The notes under the pieces are model-generated. The model was given only the letters and a program-made list of their open reading frames with translations. It was not told where the DNA came from and made no database searches. Both the position numbers and the translations under genes were made by a program. Source: Gloeocapsa sp. PCC 7428 (GTDB lineage: Bacteria; Cyanobacteriota; Cyanobacteriia; Cyanobacteriales; Chroococcidiopsidaceae). From it: a DNA stretch of 64,000 nucleotides. Positions 55,474 to 64,000 of this stretch are shown here, in pieces; position 1 is the first letter of the stretch; every line of letters starts with the position of its first letter. The stretch covers positions 3,968,001 through 4,032,000 of the forward strand of contig NC_019745.1 in assembly GCF_000317555.1 (NCBI RefSeq). Direction: 5' to 3'.

Positions 55474-58011
55474 ATGATTACGACAGATGAAATTAAAAAC
55501 TTGATGTGGGATAAAGTGCCCTTGTCGTGTTTAAGTTCTGAAGAACAAGTTCAATTCCAACATCAAGCGGAAACGCGTAGCTATATTCTCGGTGAAATTA
55601 TTTGGTCTACCGACGGCGAAGAGCGAATCAAAGGTTCTGGTAGTCAAATTTTGATTCTGGCTGGCAAAGTGCGCCTAGTTCCAGAACACGGAGAATCGGT
55701 AATTTTGCAACAAGGAGATTGGCTAGGCGATCTGTTAGAACTTTCAGGAGCGTGGAAAGCTAGAGCATCAAGTCGAGAAGTTATTGTTTTACATTGGAAG
55801 GCAGACTTTTGGACAACTGTTGCATCTTCACAGGTACAGCAGTTTTGGACAGCAGTGCGATCGCGCTATCAACCCCAACAAGAGCCGCAAGCAGAGCCGA
55901 TACTCGGTTATCCATTTGTTTCAAGTTTAAATACAGCGGCGGCGTGCTTAACAATGGTGACGCAACACTTGCAACACCCAGCGCAGCTAGAGTGGGTACA
56001 ACGGCAAACACGCGGACAAAGCCCTAAATATATTGTTGAAGCGGCAGAAAAAGTTGGATTGCAATTACAAAAAATCCAAGTCAGTTGGAGTGACTTACGC
56101 CAGCTATCGTTTCCAGCTTTACTGCATTGGCAACAAGAGTCATGGGTTGTTGTGTACGGTGTTAAAGGCGATCGCTTGATAATTGCCAATCCGCTGAATC
56201 CGAGTCAAACCTGTGAAAGTATACCGCGAAGTATCGTAGAAGCGGCGTGGGATGGGCAGCTTTGGCAAATTGAACTGATTCAAAAACGCGATAAGTTCAA
56301 CCTCAGTTGGTTTTTGCCAGCGGTATGGCGCTATCGTAAGTTATTAGGAGAAGTTCTCTTAGCTTCGTTTACGTTACAACTATTTGGCTTAGCGACACCA
56401 GTGATCACGCAGGTGATCATCGATAAAGTTCTGGTGCAAGAAAGTTTGTCTACCTTAGATGTGATGGCGATCGCGCTGTTAGCGATCGCGCTATTTGAGG
56501 CAATTCTCGGTATTTTGAGGATATTCATTTTTACGCACACCGCCCGCCGACTCGATTTAAGCTTATCAGCGCAAGTCTTTCGTCATTTGATGCGCTTACC
56601 ACTAGCTTATTTTGAGTCTCGACGCGTTGGAGATACAGCCGCACGAGTTCAAGAATTACAAAATATCCGCGAGTTTCTCACGGGTACGACTTTAACTGTG
56701 ATCCTCGATAGCTTGTTTGTGGTGATGTATCTGGCACTGATGTTTTATTACAGTGTCCCACTTACCTGGGTAGCGCTTGCCGTGATTCCGTTATTTGCAC
56801 TGTTGATTCTGGTATCGACTCCGATTCTGCGTAACTGGCTCGATGAAGCCTTTAACCAAAGTGCCGATAGCCAATCATTTTTAGTCGAAACGATTACAGG
56901 AATTCATTCGGTAAAAGCGCACGGTGCAGAACGCACTTCGCGCGAACGTTGGGAAGGACTTTTTGCACGCTATATCCGCACCAACTTTAAAGCCTCGACA
57001 GCTTCTAAAATTACGAGTAATATCGGCACCTTTCTCACAAGCTTATCGTATCTGCTCATTCTCTGGTTTGGCGCAAAATTAGCGATCGAGCAGCAATTAA
57101 CAGTTGGTCAATTGGTAGCGTTTCAGATGCTGTCTGCTAGAGTCACAGGACCGCTATTACGCTTGGTACAGCTGTGGCAAAACTTACAGCAAGTTTTTCT
57201 TTCAGTGGATCGTCTCGGAGATGTTTTGAATGTTGCACCAGAAGCTGAACCAGGTTCGGGTTTGATTTTACCGGCGCTGCAAGGGCAAGTAACTTTCGAC
57301 CAAGTGTTTTTCCGTTATCGCCCTAATCAAGAGCCAATTTTGCGTGGGATCTCGTTTAATGTCCAACCAGGAATGTTTGTTGGTATTGTCGGGCGTAGCG
57401 GTTCGGGTAAAAGTACGCTTTCTAAACTGTTACAGCGACTTTATTTACCAGAGTCTGGTCGTATTTTAATCGACGGCTTTGATATTAAAAGTGCTGATAT
57501 TGCGTCCTTACGGCAACAAATCAGTGTCGTTCTTCAAGAAGACTTCTTATTTAATGGCTCGATTCTGGAGAATATTACTTTAGGTAATCCTGATATTACT
57601 GCGGAGGAGGTCGTAAAAGCAGCACGGATGGCAGCTGCACACGATTTCGTCAGCGAATTATCGCAAGGATACGAAACTTCTATTGGCGAACGCGGTACGG
57701 GATTATCAGGAGGTCAACGCCAACGAATTGCGCTAGCACGAATGTTTTTATCGCAAGCTCCGATTCTCATTTTAGATGAAGCAACAACTGCTTTAGACAG
57801 CGAAACCGAACAACAAGTTTTACAAAACATCCAAGGTATTGCCAAAAACCGCACTGTCTTTATGATTGCTCATCGTTTTGAACCACTCAAAAAAGCAGAT
57901 TTAATATTGGTTCTAGAAAAAGGTGTATTAATGGAACAAGGAACGCACACCGAGTTAATGCAGAAGAAAGGATTGTACTGGTCGCTATACCAACGACAGC
58001 AAAATAACTAG
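55474..58011 (+). CDS. Type I secretion ABC transporter with cyclic-nucleotide-type and degenerate C39 domains
   Basis: 845 residues from the ATG at 55474, which follows GTGAGG; a GTG at 55354 would add forty. Domains: cyclic-nucleotide-binding-like (15-130), C39-like (about 145-260), six-helix permease (285-575) and ATPase (605-840; GIVGRSGSGKST, LSGGQRQRIA, ILILDEAT, IAHRF). C39 peptidases have a catalytic Cys in DCGAACL; here the match is NTAAACL, so threonine stands there. The catalytic His (GHFVV) and Asp (DP) are replaced in ESWVVV and ANP. It is thus a C39-like domain of the HlyB kind, which binds unprocessed cargo. No HlyD-type fusion protein gene is in the window. Confidence 0.88.
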   Translation: MITTDEIKNLMWDKVPLSCLSSEEQVQFQHQAETRSYILGEIIWSTDGEERIKGSGSQILILAGKVRLVPEHGESVILQQGDWLGDLLELSGAWKARASSREVIVLHWKADFWTTVASSQVQQFWTAVRSRYQPQQEPQAEPILGYPFVSSLNTAAACLTMVTQHLQHPAQLEWVQRQTRGQSPKYIVEAAEKVGLQLQKIQVSWSDLRQLSFPALLHWQQESWVVVYGVKGDRLIIANPLNPSQTCESIPRSIVEAAWDGQLWQIELIQKRDKFNLSWFLPAVWRYRKLLGEVLLASFTLQLFGLATPVITQVIIDKVLVQESLSTLDVMAIALLAIALFEAILGILRIFIFTHTARRLDLSLSAQVFRHLMRLPLAYFESRRVGDTAARVQELQNIREFLTGTTLTVILDSLFVVMYLALMFYYSVPLTWVALAVIPLFALLILVSTPILRNWLDEAFNQSADSQSFLVETITGIHSVKAHGAERTSRERWEGLFARYIRTNFKASTASKITSNIGTFLTSLSYLLILWFGAKLAIEQQLTVGQLVAFQMLSARVTGPLLRLVQLWQNLQQVFLSVDRLGDVLNVAPEAEPGSGLILPALQGQVTFDQVFFRYRPNQEPILRGISFNVQPGMFVGIVGRSGSGKSTLSKLLQRLYLPESGRILIDGFDIKSADIASLRQQISVVLQEDFLFNGSILENITLGNPDITAEEVVKAARMAAAHDFVSELSQGYETSIGERGTGLSGGQRQRIALARMFLSQAPILILDEATTALDSETEQQVLQNIQGIAKNRTVFMIAHRFEPLKKADLILVLEKGVLMEQGTHTELMQKKGLYWSLYQRQQNN

Positions 58012-58045
58012 ACCGCCTGCACAAAAACTTGCACAAATATTAACT

Positions 58046-58074
58046 ATCCCCCTATCAGAACTTGAGAGGGGGAT
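58046..58074. terminator. Hairpin between convergent genes, possible terminator
   Basis: ATCCCCCTATCA pairs with TGAGAGGGGGAT (one mismatch) around a 5-base loop, 35 bases after the ABC gene. No T tract follows on either strand, so termination strength is uncertain. Confidence 0.4.
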
Positions 58075-58169
58075 TCTACTTAAAATGGTAGCGTTATTGT
58101 GAGTGACACGTTCGCGCAACGTTCCGCAGGAAATAATCAGCAACGCCAGAATCGTCTATGTTAAATGCA

Positions 58170-60683
58170 CTATGCGGAGCGAAACACTTCGATCGCAGAA
58201 AGCGCACCAAAGTCTACATCTGCCTTAAGTTGGATATTTAGCTGACCATCGTTAACTTGTACGCCTTCGATAGGTACTTTAACTGCCTTGAGCGCACCGC
58301 CTGCTGCTGCCGTGATGTCGAAGTTGTGGAGCAGAGTTTTGTTCTCAACAATGACATCGAACACGCGCTTACCGATACCACCAGGACCGCGATTGGGCGC
58401 ACCCCAGTAGTTCTCAGAGAAGTGTAACCGGAGATCGACTTTACCTGGTTGAACAGGTAGCGCAAAGGAAAGTACGCGGGAAGACATCGGGATCGAACCA
58501 TTGCCTATTTTTGCCCGATACGAACGATAGACAGGATCGATATTTGTATTTTGGATGTTAGGTGTACCCAATGTGCTTTCGGGTACTGCGTTGGATGGGC
58601 TAAATAAACCTGTATCAGCCGACCAAACAAAACCACTAGGGCTAGTGTAGGATGAGCTACTACCAACATTAACGCGATGCAGAACTTGCCGTTGCGCTGT
58701 AGTTTCGTTCGCTGAAATTAAGAAATTATCAAAAGTCGCTGTAAATGGTGCGGCTCCTTTATTACTTGTAATGAGTCCAGCTTTACTTTGCGCCGCGAAA
58801 TAGCGACCAATCTGACCACCTTTGAGCGAAACAACGCCAGGCAGGAGAACGATATTATTGTTGTTGCCAACGCTATAACCAGCGCGAACAGTTCCAGCTT
58901 GAGGATCGGTAAATAATTTCAGTTCTAAGGACTGCAAGCTTCCAGGATTAGCGATCGCCGCTGTACCGATTGTTTTGCCCACGCCCTTGTTTTCTTGATA
59001 AAACTGAATTCCGAGTTGACCGTTATTACCCGCGATCGCGACTACCTTGATATAGTTGTCTTGATCTGGCCCCAGCATCACGCCTGCTTGCTGGAAACCT
59101 GCCTTAATGTTGTTAAACGGACCAAGCAGCTTACTACTGATCACCGACTTGCTGGCTCTGCCATCGAAGATGGTTTGCAATCCGTTGACGAGCGTATTGT
59201 CTTTACTACCATTGCTACCACCAGTTGTCGTAATCTTTAGCGTTCCTGAACCAGTAGTATCAAGGTTGATGAGATTTGGATTGTAGGATGCTATTGAGGT
59301 AAAGGTGTCGTTTTTATTAAGTTGCGTGCTGGTAAATCCGATATTCTTACCATTTTGATCTTTCAAGCTATTCGGAAAGACATTCTCGTAGGTTTTACCA
59401 AAGTAAAATTGCAAGTCTGGCGAACCAGGAAATCTACCGCCTACTGATGGATCTAAAGCAGAATTTTCGGGTTTGGCATTGACGAACAGGTAAATGTCAT
59501 CATTATAATCATAATTTTTGGGTGGTGCACTGTTGTCGTTACCAGGGTCGGCAGCAGCTATCCAAGTGTGTGGAATAAGCGTACCTTGAGCATCGCGGAC
59601 TGGATATATTCGCCAGTTGTGCGTTTGATCGGGAAGGTTTTGCGTGTAATCTGTCCAAGCTCCTTCGCTCGTGGGTGCGAACAAGCTGCGGTTGAGGGCA
59701 AATGGGCTATTTGGCGTGAAGCTCACGTTACCAAGAGTTGGAGTTGTATTCACCCCACCGACTAAGATTTTGGGAAGAATCTTTTGGTTTTCGCCACCAC
59801 TGATGTCATTACTACCAAGCACATTATCCGCTTGAAGCCGTCCGGCGTGTTGATAAATAAACCCACTTTGACCGCCACTGCCAGGTTTTGCCTGAAACCT
59901 TATCGGATCGTGAGGACCATCTGTGGGACCACTGAAAACTGCTAGCGGCCATAGTTGAACTGGCTTACTATTGTCCGCACGTACCCAGTAAGGAGAGTAA
60001 ACTTCATCACCAATGAGTTGTTTTTGACCACCTATGACTAAGCTTTCAGTACCTATATTTGTTGTCCATCCAAAAATCCGAGTGATTTCTGCTAGTGAGG
60101 GTTCTCTATTGGCTTCGTAGTTAGCTGCGTTGAGTCCAGCAAGGTTAACTGTTTTTGCTGGTTGACCGTTAGCATTGATTGTCAGCGATGCGTAGTTTTC
60201 CCCGTTAAAAGTATGGGTAGTGGGCGTGGTACTTAGTCGCGCAGCACGCTGCGGAGCAAACTGAACTTGAATTGTGCGACTTTGATTGGCTCCAAGCGTA
60301 AACGGCTGTCCTGTGGGAGCATCAAGAATTTGAAAGTCAGCAGCCCTTTGATGGTCTGCAAGCCTCACCGCGTTACTCTTTTCTTGTGAATCGCCAAGAT
60401 TAAGCGCAATTGTGAGCGGGGTACTTCCTGTATTATTCAGCGTCAGTGTTTTTGGCGATCGCACTTCTCCCGCAACAGTACCAAATACTATCCGGTTCGA
60501 GACAATATTGGCATCTGGAGTCAGAACTTGAAGGCTACTACCGCCAATCGCACTTTGGTTCATGCTACTGAAGCCGTACGGATCTGCCGTACTCGCTTGC
60601 AGGCTAGTGTAACCAGTGTTGAGATTACTGGTATTCGGGCTAGTAGTTGAATTAGTAGAAGGATTAAGGAGATCAGTCGCCAT
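58170..60683 (-). CDS. Large surface protein with ASH-like and malectin domains, probable type I cargo
   Basis: 837 residues, no signal peptide. Residues about 60-190 form an immunoglobulin-like choice-of-anchor/ASH domain (VAGEVRSPKTLTLNNTGSTP, IQVQFAPQRA). A unique central region (195-440) follows. A module at about 465-660 (GFTSTQLN, YNPNLINLDTTGSGTLKI, GVMLGPDQDNYIKV) is shared with the 60784 gene. The C-terminal malectin domain (about 680-835) has RVNVGSSSSYT, VDLRLHFSENYWGAP, GKRVFDVIVEN and VNDGQLNIQ. Malectin binds glucose-containing oligosaccharides. No RTX repeats. Position opposite the ABC transporter and lack of a signal peptide make it a likely type I substrate. The first M is at a good distance from the next gene. 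Confidence 0.8.
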   Translation of the reverse strand: MATDLLNPSTNSTTSPNTSNLNTGYTSLQASTADPYGFSSMNQSAIGGSSLQVLTPDANIVSNRIVFGTVAGEVRSPKTLTLNNTGSTPLTIALNLGDSQEKSNAVRLADHQRAADFQILDAPTGQPFTLGANQSRTIQVQFAPQRAARLSTTPTTHTFNGENYASLTINANGQPAKTVNLAGLNAANYEANREPSLAEITRIFGWTTNIGTESLVIGGQKQLIGDEVYSPYWVRADNSKPVQLWPLAVFSGPTDGPHDPIRFQAKPGSGGQSGFIYQHAGRLQADNVLGSNDISGGENQKILPKILVGGVNTTPTLGNVSFTPNSPFALNRSLFAPTSEGAWTDYTQNLPDQTHNWRIYPVRDAQGTLIPHTWIAAADPGNDNSAPPKNYDYNDDIYLFVNAKPENSALDPSVGGRFPGSPDLQFYFGKTYENVFPNSLKDQNGKNIGFTSTQLNKNDTFTSIASYNPNLINLDTTGSGTLKITTTGGSNGSKDNTLVNGLQTIFDGRASKSVISSKLLGPFNNIKAGFQQAGVMLGPDQDNYIKVVAIAGNNGQLGIQFYQENKGVGKTIGTAAIANPGSLQSLELKLFTDPQAGTVRAGYSVGNNNNIVLLPGVVSLKGGQIGRYFAAQSKAGLITSNKGAAPFTATFDNFLISANETTAQRQVLHRVNVGSSSSYTSPSGFVWSADTGLFSPSNAVPESTLGTPNIQNTNIDPVYRSYRAKIGNGSIPMSSRVLSFALPVQPGKVDLRLHFSENYWGAPNRGPGGIGKRVFDVIVENKTLLHNFDITAAAGGALKAVKVPIEGVQVNDGQLNIQLKADVDFGALSAIEVFRSA

Positions 60684-60783
60684 TATCTACTCGACTTATA
60701 GAGGTACCAAAACGAAAGAAAGCTCTGACTGTGGAAAGCGGTGACACGCAGATTCCGCCCAATGGCGGCGGAATGCGGTTTAC

Positions 60784-62943
60784 TTAGGTTGCTGCAAGAA
60801 CCTCAATAGCGGCAATAGAGGCAAAGTCTTGTTGTGCAGCAAATTGTAAATTGAGTGTTCCATCATTGACTTGAATGCCATTAATCGGCACGACAACCGC
60901 ATTGAGCGCGCCACCACTCGCGGCAAAGATGTCAAAATTCTTGAGTACGGTTTGTCCCTCCGCTATCACATCAAAGACGCGTTTACCTGCACCACCCGCC
61001 GCACGTCCTGGAGCGCCATAGTACAATTCGGCAAAGTGCAAGCGCACATCAACGCTTTGCGGTGCGTCGATGGGTAAGTTCAACGATAATACTCGCGATG
61101 CTAAAGGAGTGTTACTCGCGCCGACTTTGCCACGAAAGCTTTGATAGAGTGTGTCATCGAGCGTGTTAGCGATCGCTGGGGCTGGATTGAGCGGACCACC
61201 GTTGAGTGCGGGTGCGGACTGCGAGTTGAATAGTCCCGTGTCTGGCGACCAGGTATTGCCGTTGCTATCGGTGTACGCTGTGCTGCTGCCTACATTTATT
61301 CGATACAGTGCTTGTGCATTATTACTGACAACTTGGTTTTTAATTGGCGCTCCTTTGAACGTAGTTGCAGAGAACCCAGGGGACGCACCAGTAGCAAAGA
61401 ATATATTATTGCCTATTCGCCCAGCAACTCCAGAAGATCTTGGTGCCGGAATCGGTGATAGTGTAGACCAAGAATTAGAAAGTGGGTCGTAAGCTTTTAC
61501 CTCACTAATATCCTTACCATCAGCGAGCATACCTCCTGCTACAATAATCTTACCGTCCATGACAAACGTGGAAGCAGAAATGTGCGACAGTGCTTGAGGT
61601 AAGCTTTTCGCTGATTTCCAAGTATTAGTTTCTGGATGATAAATATTCACTGTAGCTTGAGCGCCTTCGTGTTCTTTACCAACCTGACCGCCAATAGCAT
61701 AAAGCTTTCCACCCACTACCGCATCTGCCATATGACTGCGCGGATTAGGTAATGGGGCTAAGCTAGTCCATTGACTACCATTAAGCGGCAAAACCCAATG
61801 ATTTCCTTGATCAATTCGGTTGGCATTCACACCACCAAAGAAATGCAATCTGCCATTGAGAACTGCTAACTCACCAGATCCTCTAGCTGCGGGTAGAGAT
61901 GGCATTGAAAACCATTTGTTTTGGACAGTGTTATATCGCCACACTTCATTTGTTGCAAACGTCTGTCCTTTTGGTTCTTTTCCTGGGTATCCACCAGCCA
62001 AATAAATATTATTTCCAGCAACCGCAATACCTGCATGACTAATTGCTGTTGGCAAATCTGCTATTCGTTGCCATGCGTTTGTTGCTGGATTATAAACGTG
62101 CGATTGCTTGGTTGGAGTGAAAGTATTATCAATATATCCACCAAATACATATAGCTTGTTATTGGCTACAATCCCTGAAGCCTCTGTACGACCAAGCGGT
62201 GATGATTTAGCAGAACTCCAGTTAATTTGATTAAAGTCGGGGTTAGGACTGCCAAGCGAGTTCACGCCAAAATAGTCAAACGTGACATCGACTTTCTTTG
62301 ACTGACCCGTAAACGCCAAAATGCCAGCGCGGGCGGTGGCACTATTTGCAAACAACGATGCGGCTGCGGCATTGTTTAATTGGACTTGTTGTAGAGTGGT
62401 TGGTAAGGCACTATTCGAGTTCACGCGATACGCTGCTGTGAGCGTTTTGGTTTGCGGGTTGCCTGTCAGGTACAAGTCGAGCGTCTGCACGCCTGCCCAG
62501 TTTAAACCTTTGATTTCACCAATGCTCGTCCCACTGCCATTTTGTTCGTTGTAGAACTGCAACTTCAAGTCTTTGCCGTCGTTGACAACAACAAGTTTGG
62601 CGTAGTTGTCTTGGTCTGAACCGAGAAAGATGCCGCCTTGCTTGTACGCCGCGTTGAGGTTGGTGACGGGTCCTTTGAGCCGCGTACTGATTCTAAATGG
62701 CTGCGTGATTGTATCTACCGCTACTTGCAGTGCATTTTTCAGGTTGTTCGCTGCCGCATTGCTGCCTTGCGTTGCGGTTAGCACTAAGCTGCTACTGGCG
62801 GTATCGAGATTGATCAAACTCAAGTCATACGCATCGCCGCTGCTGTTCGCTTGCACGGATGTGAACCCTGTTCCGAGTCCATTTTTGTCTGCGACGCTTC
62901 CTGGTACTCCTGTCGAAAAATCTAAGCTTAAATATGTGGGCAC
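60784..62943 (-). CDS. Kelch-repeat plus malectin surface protein, probable type I cargo
   Basis: 719 residues from the GTG at 62943, preceded by GGAGGAG; a longer frame to 63006 lacks such a site. The N-terminal module (about 5-245; LINLDTASSSLVLTA, GGIFLGSDQDNYAKLV) is the one shared with the 58170 protein. Five to six Kelch repeats (about 255-520; KLYVFGGYIDN, NIYLAGGYPG, RLHFFGGVN, KLYAIGGQVG, KIIVAGGMLA) should form a beta-propeller. The C-terminal malectin domain (about 560-718; RINVGSSTAYTD, DVRLHFAELYYGAP, VNDGTLNLQF) is nearly identical in DNA to the end of the next gene. No signal peptide. Carbohydrate binding at the cell surface is inferred. Confidence 0.8.
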   Translation of the reverse strand: MPTYLSLDFSTGVPGSVADKNGLGTGFTSVQANSSGDAYDLSLINLDTASSSLVLTATQGSNAAANNLKNALQVAVDTITQPFRISTRLKGPVTNLNAAYKQGGIFLGSDQDNYAKLVVVNDGKDLKLQFYNEQNGSGTSIGEIKGLNWAGVQTLDLYLTGNPQTKTLTAAYRVNSNSALPTTLQQVQLNNAAAASLFANSATARAGILAFTGQSKKVDVTFDYFGVNSLGSPNPDFNQINWSSAKSSPLGRTEASGIVANNKLYVFGGYIDNTFTPTKQSHVYNPATNAWQRIADLPTAISHAGIAVAGNNIYLAGGYPGKEPKGQTFATNEVWRYNTVQNKWFSMPSLPAARGSGELAVLNGRLHFFGGVNANRIDQGNHWVLPLNGSQWTSLAPLPNPRSHMADAVVGGKLYAIGGQVGKEHEGAQATVNIYHPETNTWKSAKSLPQALSHISASTFVMDGKIIVAGGMLADGKDISEVKAYDPLSNSWSTLSPIPAPRSSGVAGRIGNNIFFATGASPGFSATTFKGAPIKNQVVSNNAQALYRINVGSSTAYTDSNGNTWSPDTGLFNSQSAPALNGGPLNPAPAIANTLDDTLYQSFRGKVGASNTPLASRVLSLNLPIDAPQSVDVRLHFAELYYGAPGRAAGGAGKRVFDVIAEGQTVLKNFDIFAASGGALNAVVVPINGIQVNDGTLNLQFAAQQDFASIAAIEVLAAT

Positions 62944-63036
62944 AAATATACTCCTCCGGTCACTTGTACTGCCAGATAGCTGCAACGATGAAAGCTCAAC
63001 TATCAAGCAGCAAACAAAATCGTATCGTAAATGCTG

Positions 63037-64000
63037 CTAACTAGACGCACTTAAGACCTCAATAGCGGCAATAGAGGCAAAGTCTTGTTGTGCAGCAAAT
63101 TGTAAATTGAGTGTTCCATCATTGACTTGAATGCCATTAATCGGCACGACAACCGCATTGAGCGCGCTACCACTCGCGGCAAAGATGTCAAAATTCTTGA
63201 GTACGGTTTGTCCCTCCGCTATCACATCAAATACGCGTTTACCTGCACCACCTGCGGCACGTCCTGGAGCGCCATAGTACAATTCGGCAAAGTGCAAGCG
63301 CACATCAACACTTTGCGGTGCGCCGATGGGTAAGTTCAACGATAATACCCGCGATGCTAAAGGAGTGTTACTCGCGCCGACTTTGCCACGAAAGCTTTGA
63401 TAGAGTGTGTCATCGAGTGTGTTAGCGATCGCTGGGGTGGGATTGAATGGACCGCCGTTGAGCGCGGGTGCCAACTGCGGGTTGAATAGACCAGTATCCG
63501 GCGACCAGGTATTGCCATTACTATCGGTGTATGCTGTGCTGCTGCCTACATTTATCCGATACAGTGTTTGTGCTTTTTGATTTTGCTGATTGTTGATGAC
63601 AGGTGAGCCTTGGAATGACGTTGCACTAAATGCTGGATGTCCACCTGTAAAGAGAATCTTGTTTCCAAAACTTGCGGCAACACCTGCAAGTCGCGCTTGT
63701 GGTAGTGGTGTCAGCGCTTGCCATGTGTTCGATAGTGGGTCGTAGGCTGTGACATCCGCTGAGAACTTTTCATGGGCAAATTCACCACCTGCAACGATGA
63801 TTTTGCCGTCCATCACAAATGTGGAACTCGAAATATGCGATCGCGCTTTAGGTAAACTCGCAACTTCTCGCCACTCGTTAGGATTCGCAGGGTCCCATAC
63901 ATGGACGGAACTTTGGGTGACTAAGTTTTCATCGACACCATGCTGACCACCAATCGCATAAATCTTGCCTCCTAGAACAACATCACCCATGTGCGTACGG
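63037..64000 (-). CDS. Second Kelch plus malectin protein (5' part outside window)
   Basis: The frame is open at the right edge; the ATG at 63990 is inside a Kelch repeat (MGDVVLGGKIYAIGGQHG) and is not the start. 320 residues are visible: the last Kelch repeats (to about residue 120 of the visible part, KIIVAGGEFA) and a complete malectin domain. The malectin half matches the 60784 protein at almost every residue, the Kelch half less closely. It is therefore a tandem duplicate. The gene would be read before the 60784 gene on the same strand, 93 bases away, as an operon. Confidence 0.85.
   Translation of the reverse strand, partial: RTHMGDVVLGGKIYAIGGQHGVDENLVTQSSVHVWDPANPNEWREVASLPKARSHISSSTFVMDGKIIVAGGEFAHEKFSADVTAYDPLSNTWQALTPLPQARLAGVAASFGNKILFTGGHPAFSATSFQGSPVINNQQNQKAQTLYRINVGSSTAYTDSNGNTWSPDTGLFNPQLAPALNGGPFNPTPAIANTLDDTLYQSFRGKVGASNTPLASRVLSLNLPIGAPQSVDVRLHFAELYYGAPGRAAGGAGKRVFDVIAEGQTVLKNFDIFAASGSALNAVVVPINGIQVNDGTLNLQFAAQQDFASIAAIEVLSASS

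Noticed and set aside
58170-64000. RTX calcium-binding repeats in the malectin proteins
   Set aside because: No GGxGxDxxx nonapeptide series could be found despite the type I secretion context.

Overview
The window is chromosomal DNA of a cyanobacterium. The octamer GCGATCGC and its core GATCGC recur throughout. The housekeeping genes are typically cyanobacterial: gun4, ictB, gap2, crtD, a CYP120-like P450, a WGxxGxxG protein and a DUF6464 protein. Genus cannot be fixed from sequence reading alone; a unicellular or colonial, polysaccharide-rich lineage is a guess from gene content. No rRNA, tRNA, CRISPR array, transposase or prophage gene was seen.

Layout. 0-9 kb: the 3' part of a P450, a small secreted protein, a cysteine-rich copper-storage-like protein, icd, gun4, a degenerate GAF/histidine-kinase protein, ictB, a WGxxGxxG protein and smpB. 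9.1-11.4 kb: an AT-rich stretch with a secreted alpha/alpha-toroid (AGE-like) protein. 11.4-19.1 kb: core metabolism and wall synthesis (ispD-thiL, gap2, nadD, murC, murB, ebfC, a low-molecular-weight phosphatase). 19.3-22.1 kb: a LuxR-type response regulator and a urease cluster (ureD, ureA, ureB) with no ureC after ureB. 22.3-35.4 kb: the most distinctive region, an apparent exopolysaccharide synthesis and export locus. It encodes an outer-membrane beta-barrel protein, three DUF3131 proteins carrying four DUF3131 domains, two GH26-like proteins, an HAF-repeat protein and a cellulose-synthase-like GT2 with a large insertion. 35.6-43.7 kb: a signalling cluster with a STAS protein, a decayed second STAS copy, a receiver-PP2C phosphatase, an RsbW-like kinase and a 1873-residue hybrid histidine kinase. 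44-53.7 kb: formamidase and FmdB, crtD, an ABC exporter, a DnaJ-pentapeptide protein, small cyanobacterial proteins and a GT39-like membrane glycosyltransferase. 54.4-64 kb: a type I secretion locus with a parvulin-type isomerase and an ABC transporter whose peptidase domain has lost its catalytic residues. Facing it are three malectin-domain proteins, two of them also with Kelch repeats, which are probable cargo.

How the genes may work together. In the 22-35 kb locus the GT2 would polymerise and extrude a beta-linked glycan through the inner membrane. DUF3131 and GH26-like proteins would act on or bind it in the periplasm, and the beta-barrel would let it out. The STAS, PP2C, RsbW-like and hybrid-kinase genes look like a partner-switching circuit next to that locus and might control it. 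The 54-64 kb system may send carbohydrate-binding malectin proteins to the same cell surface. These functional links are inferences from gene order.

Small repeats fill many spacers. There are four diverged copies of a palindrome-rich, MITE-like element (about 0.9, 19.2, 28.0 and 50.1 kb), a separate 73-bp inverted-repeat element (30.3 kb) and heptamer tandem repeats (6.4 and 45.4 kb).
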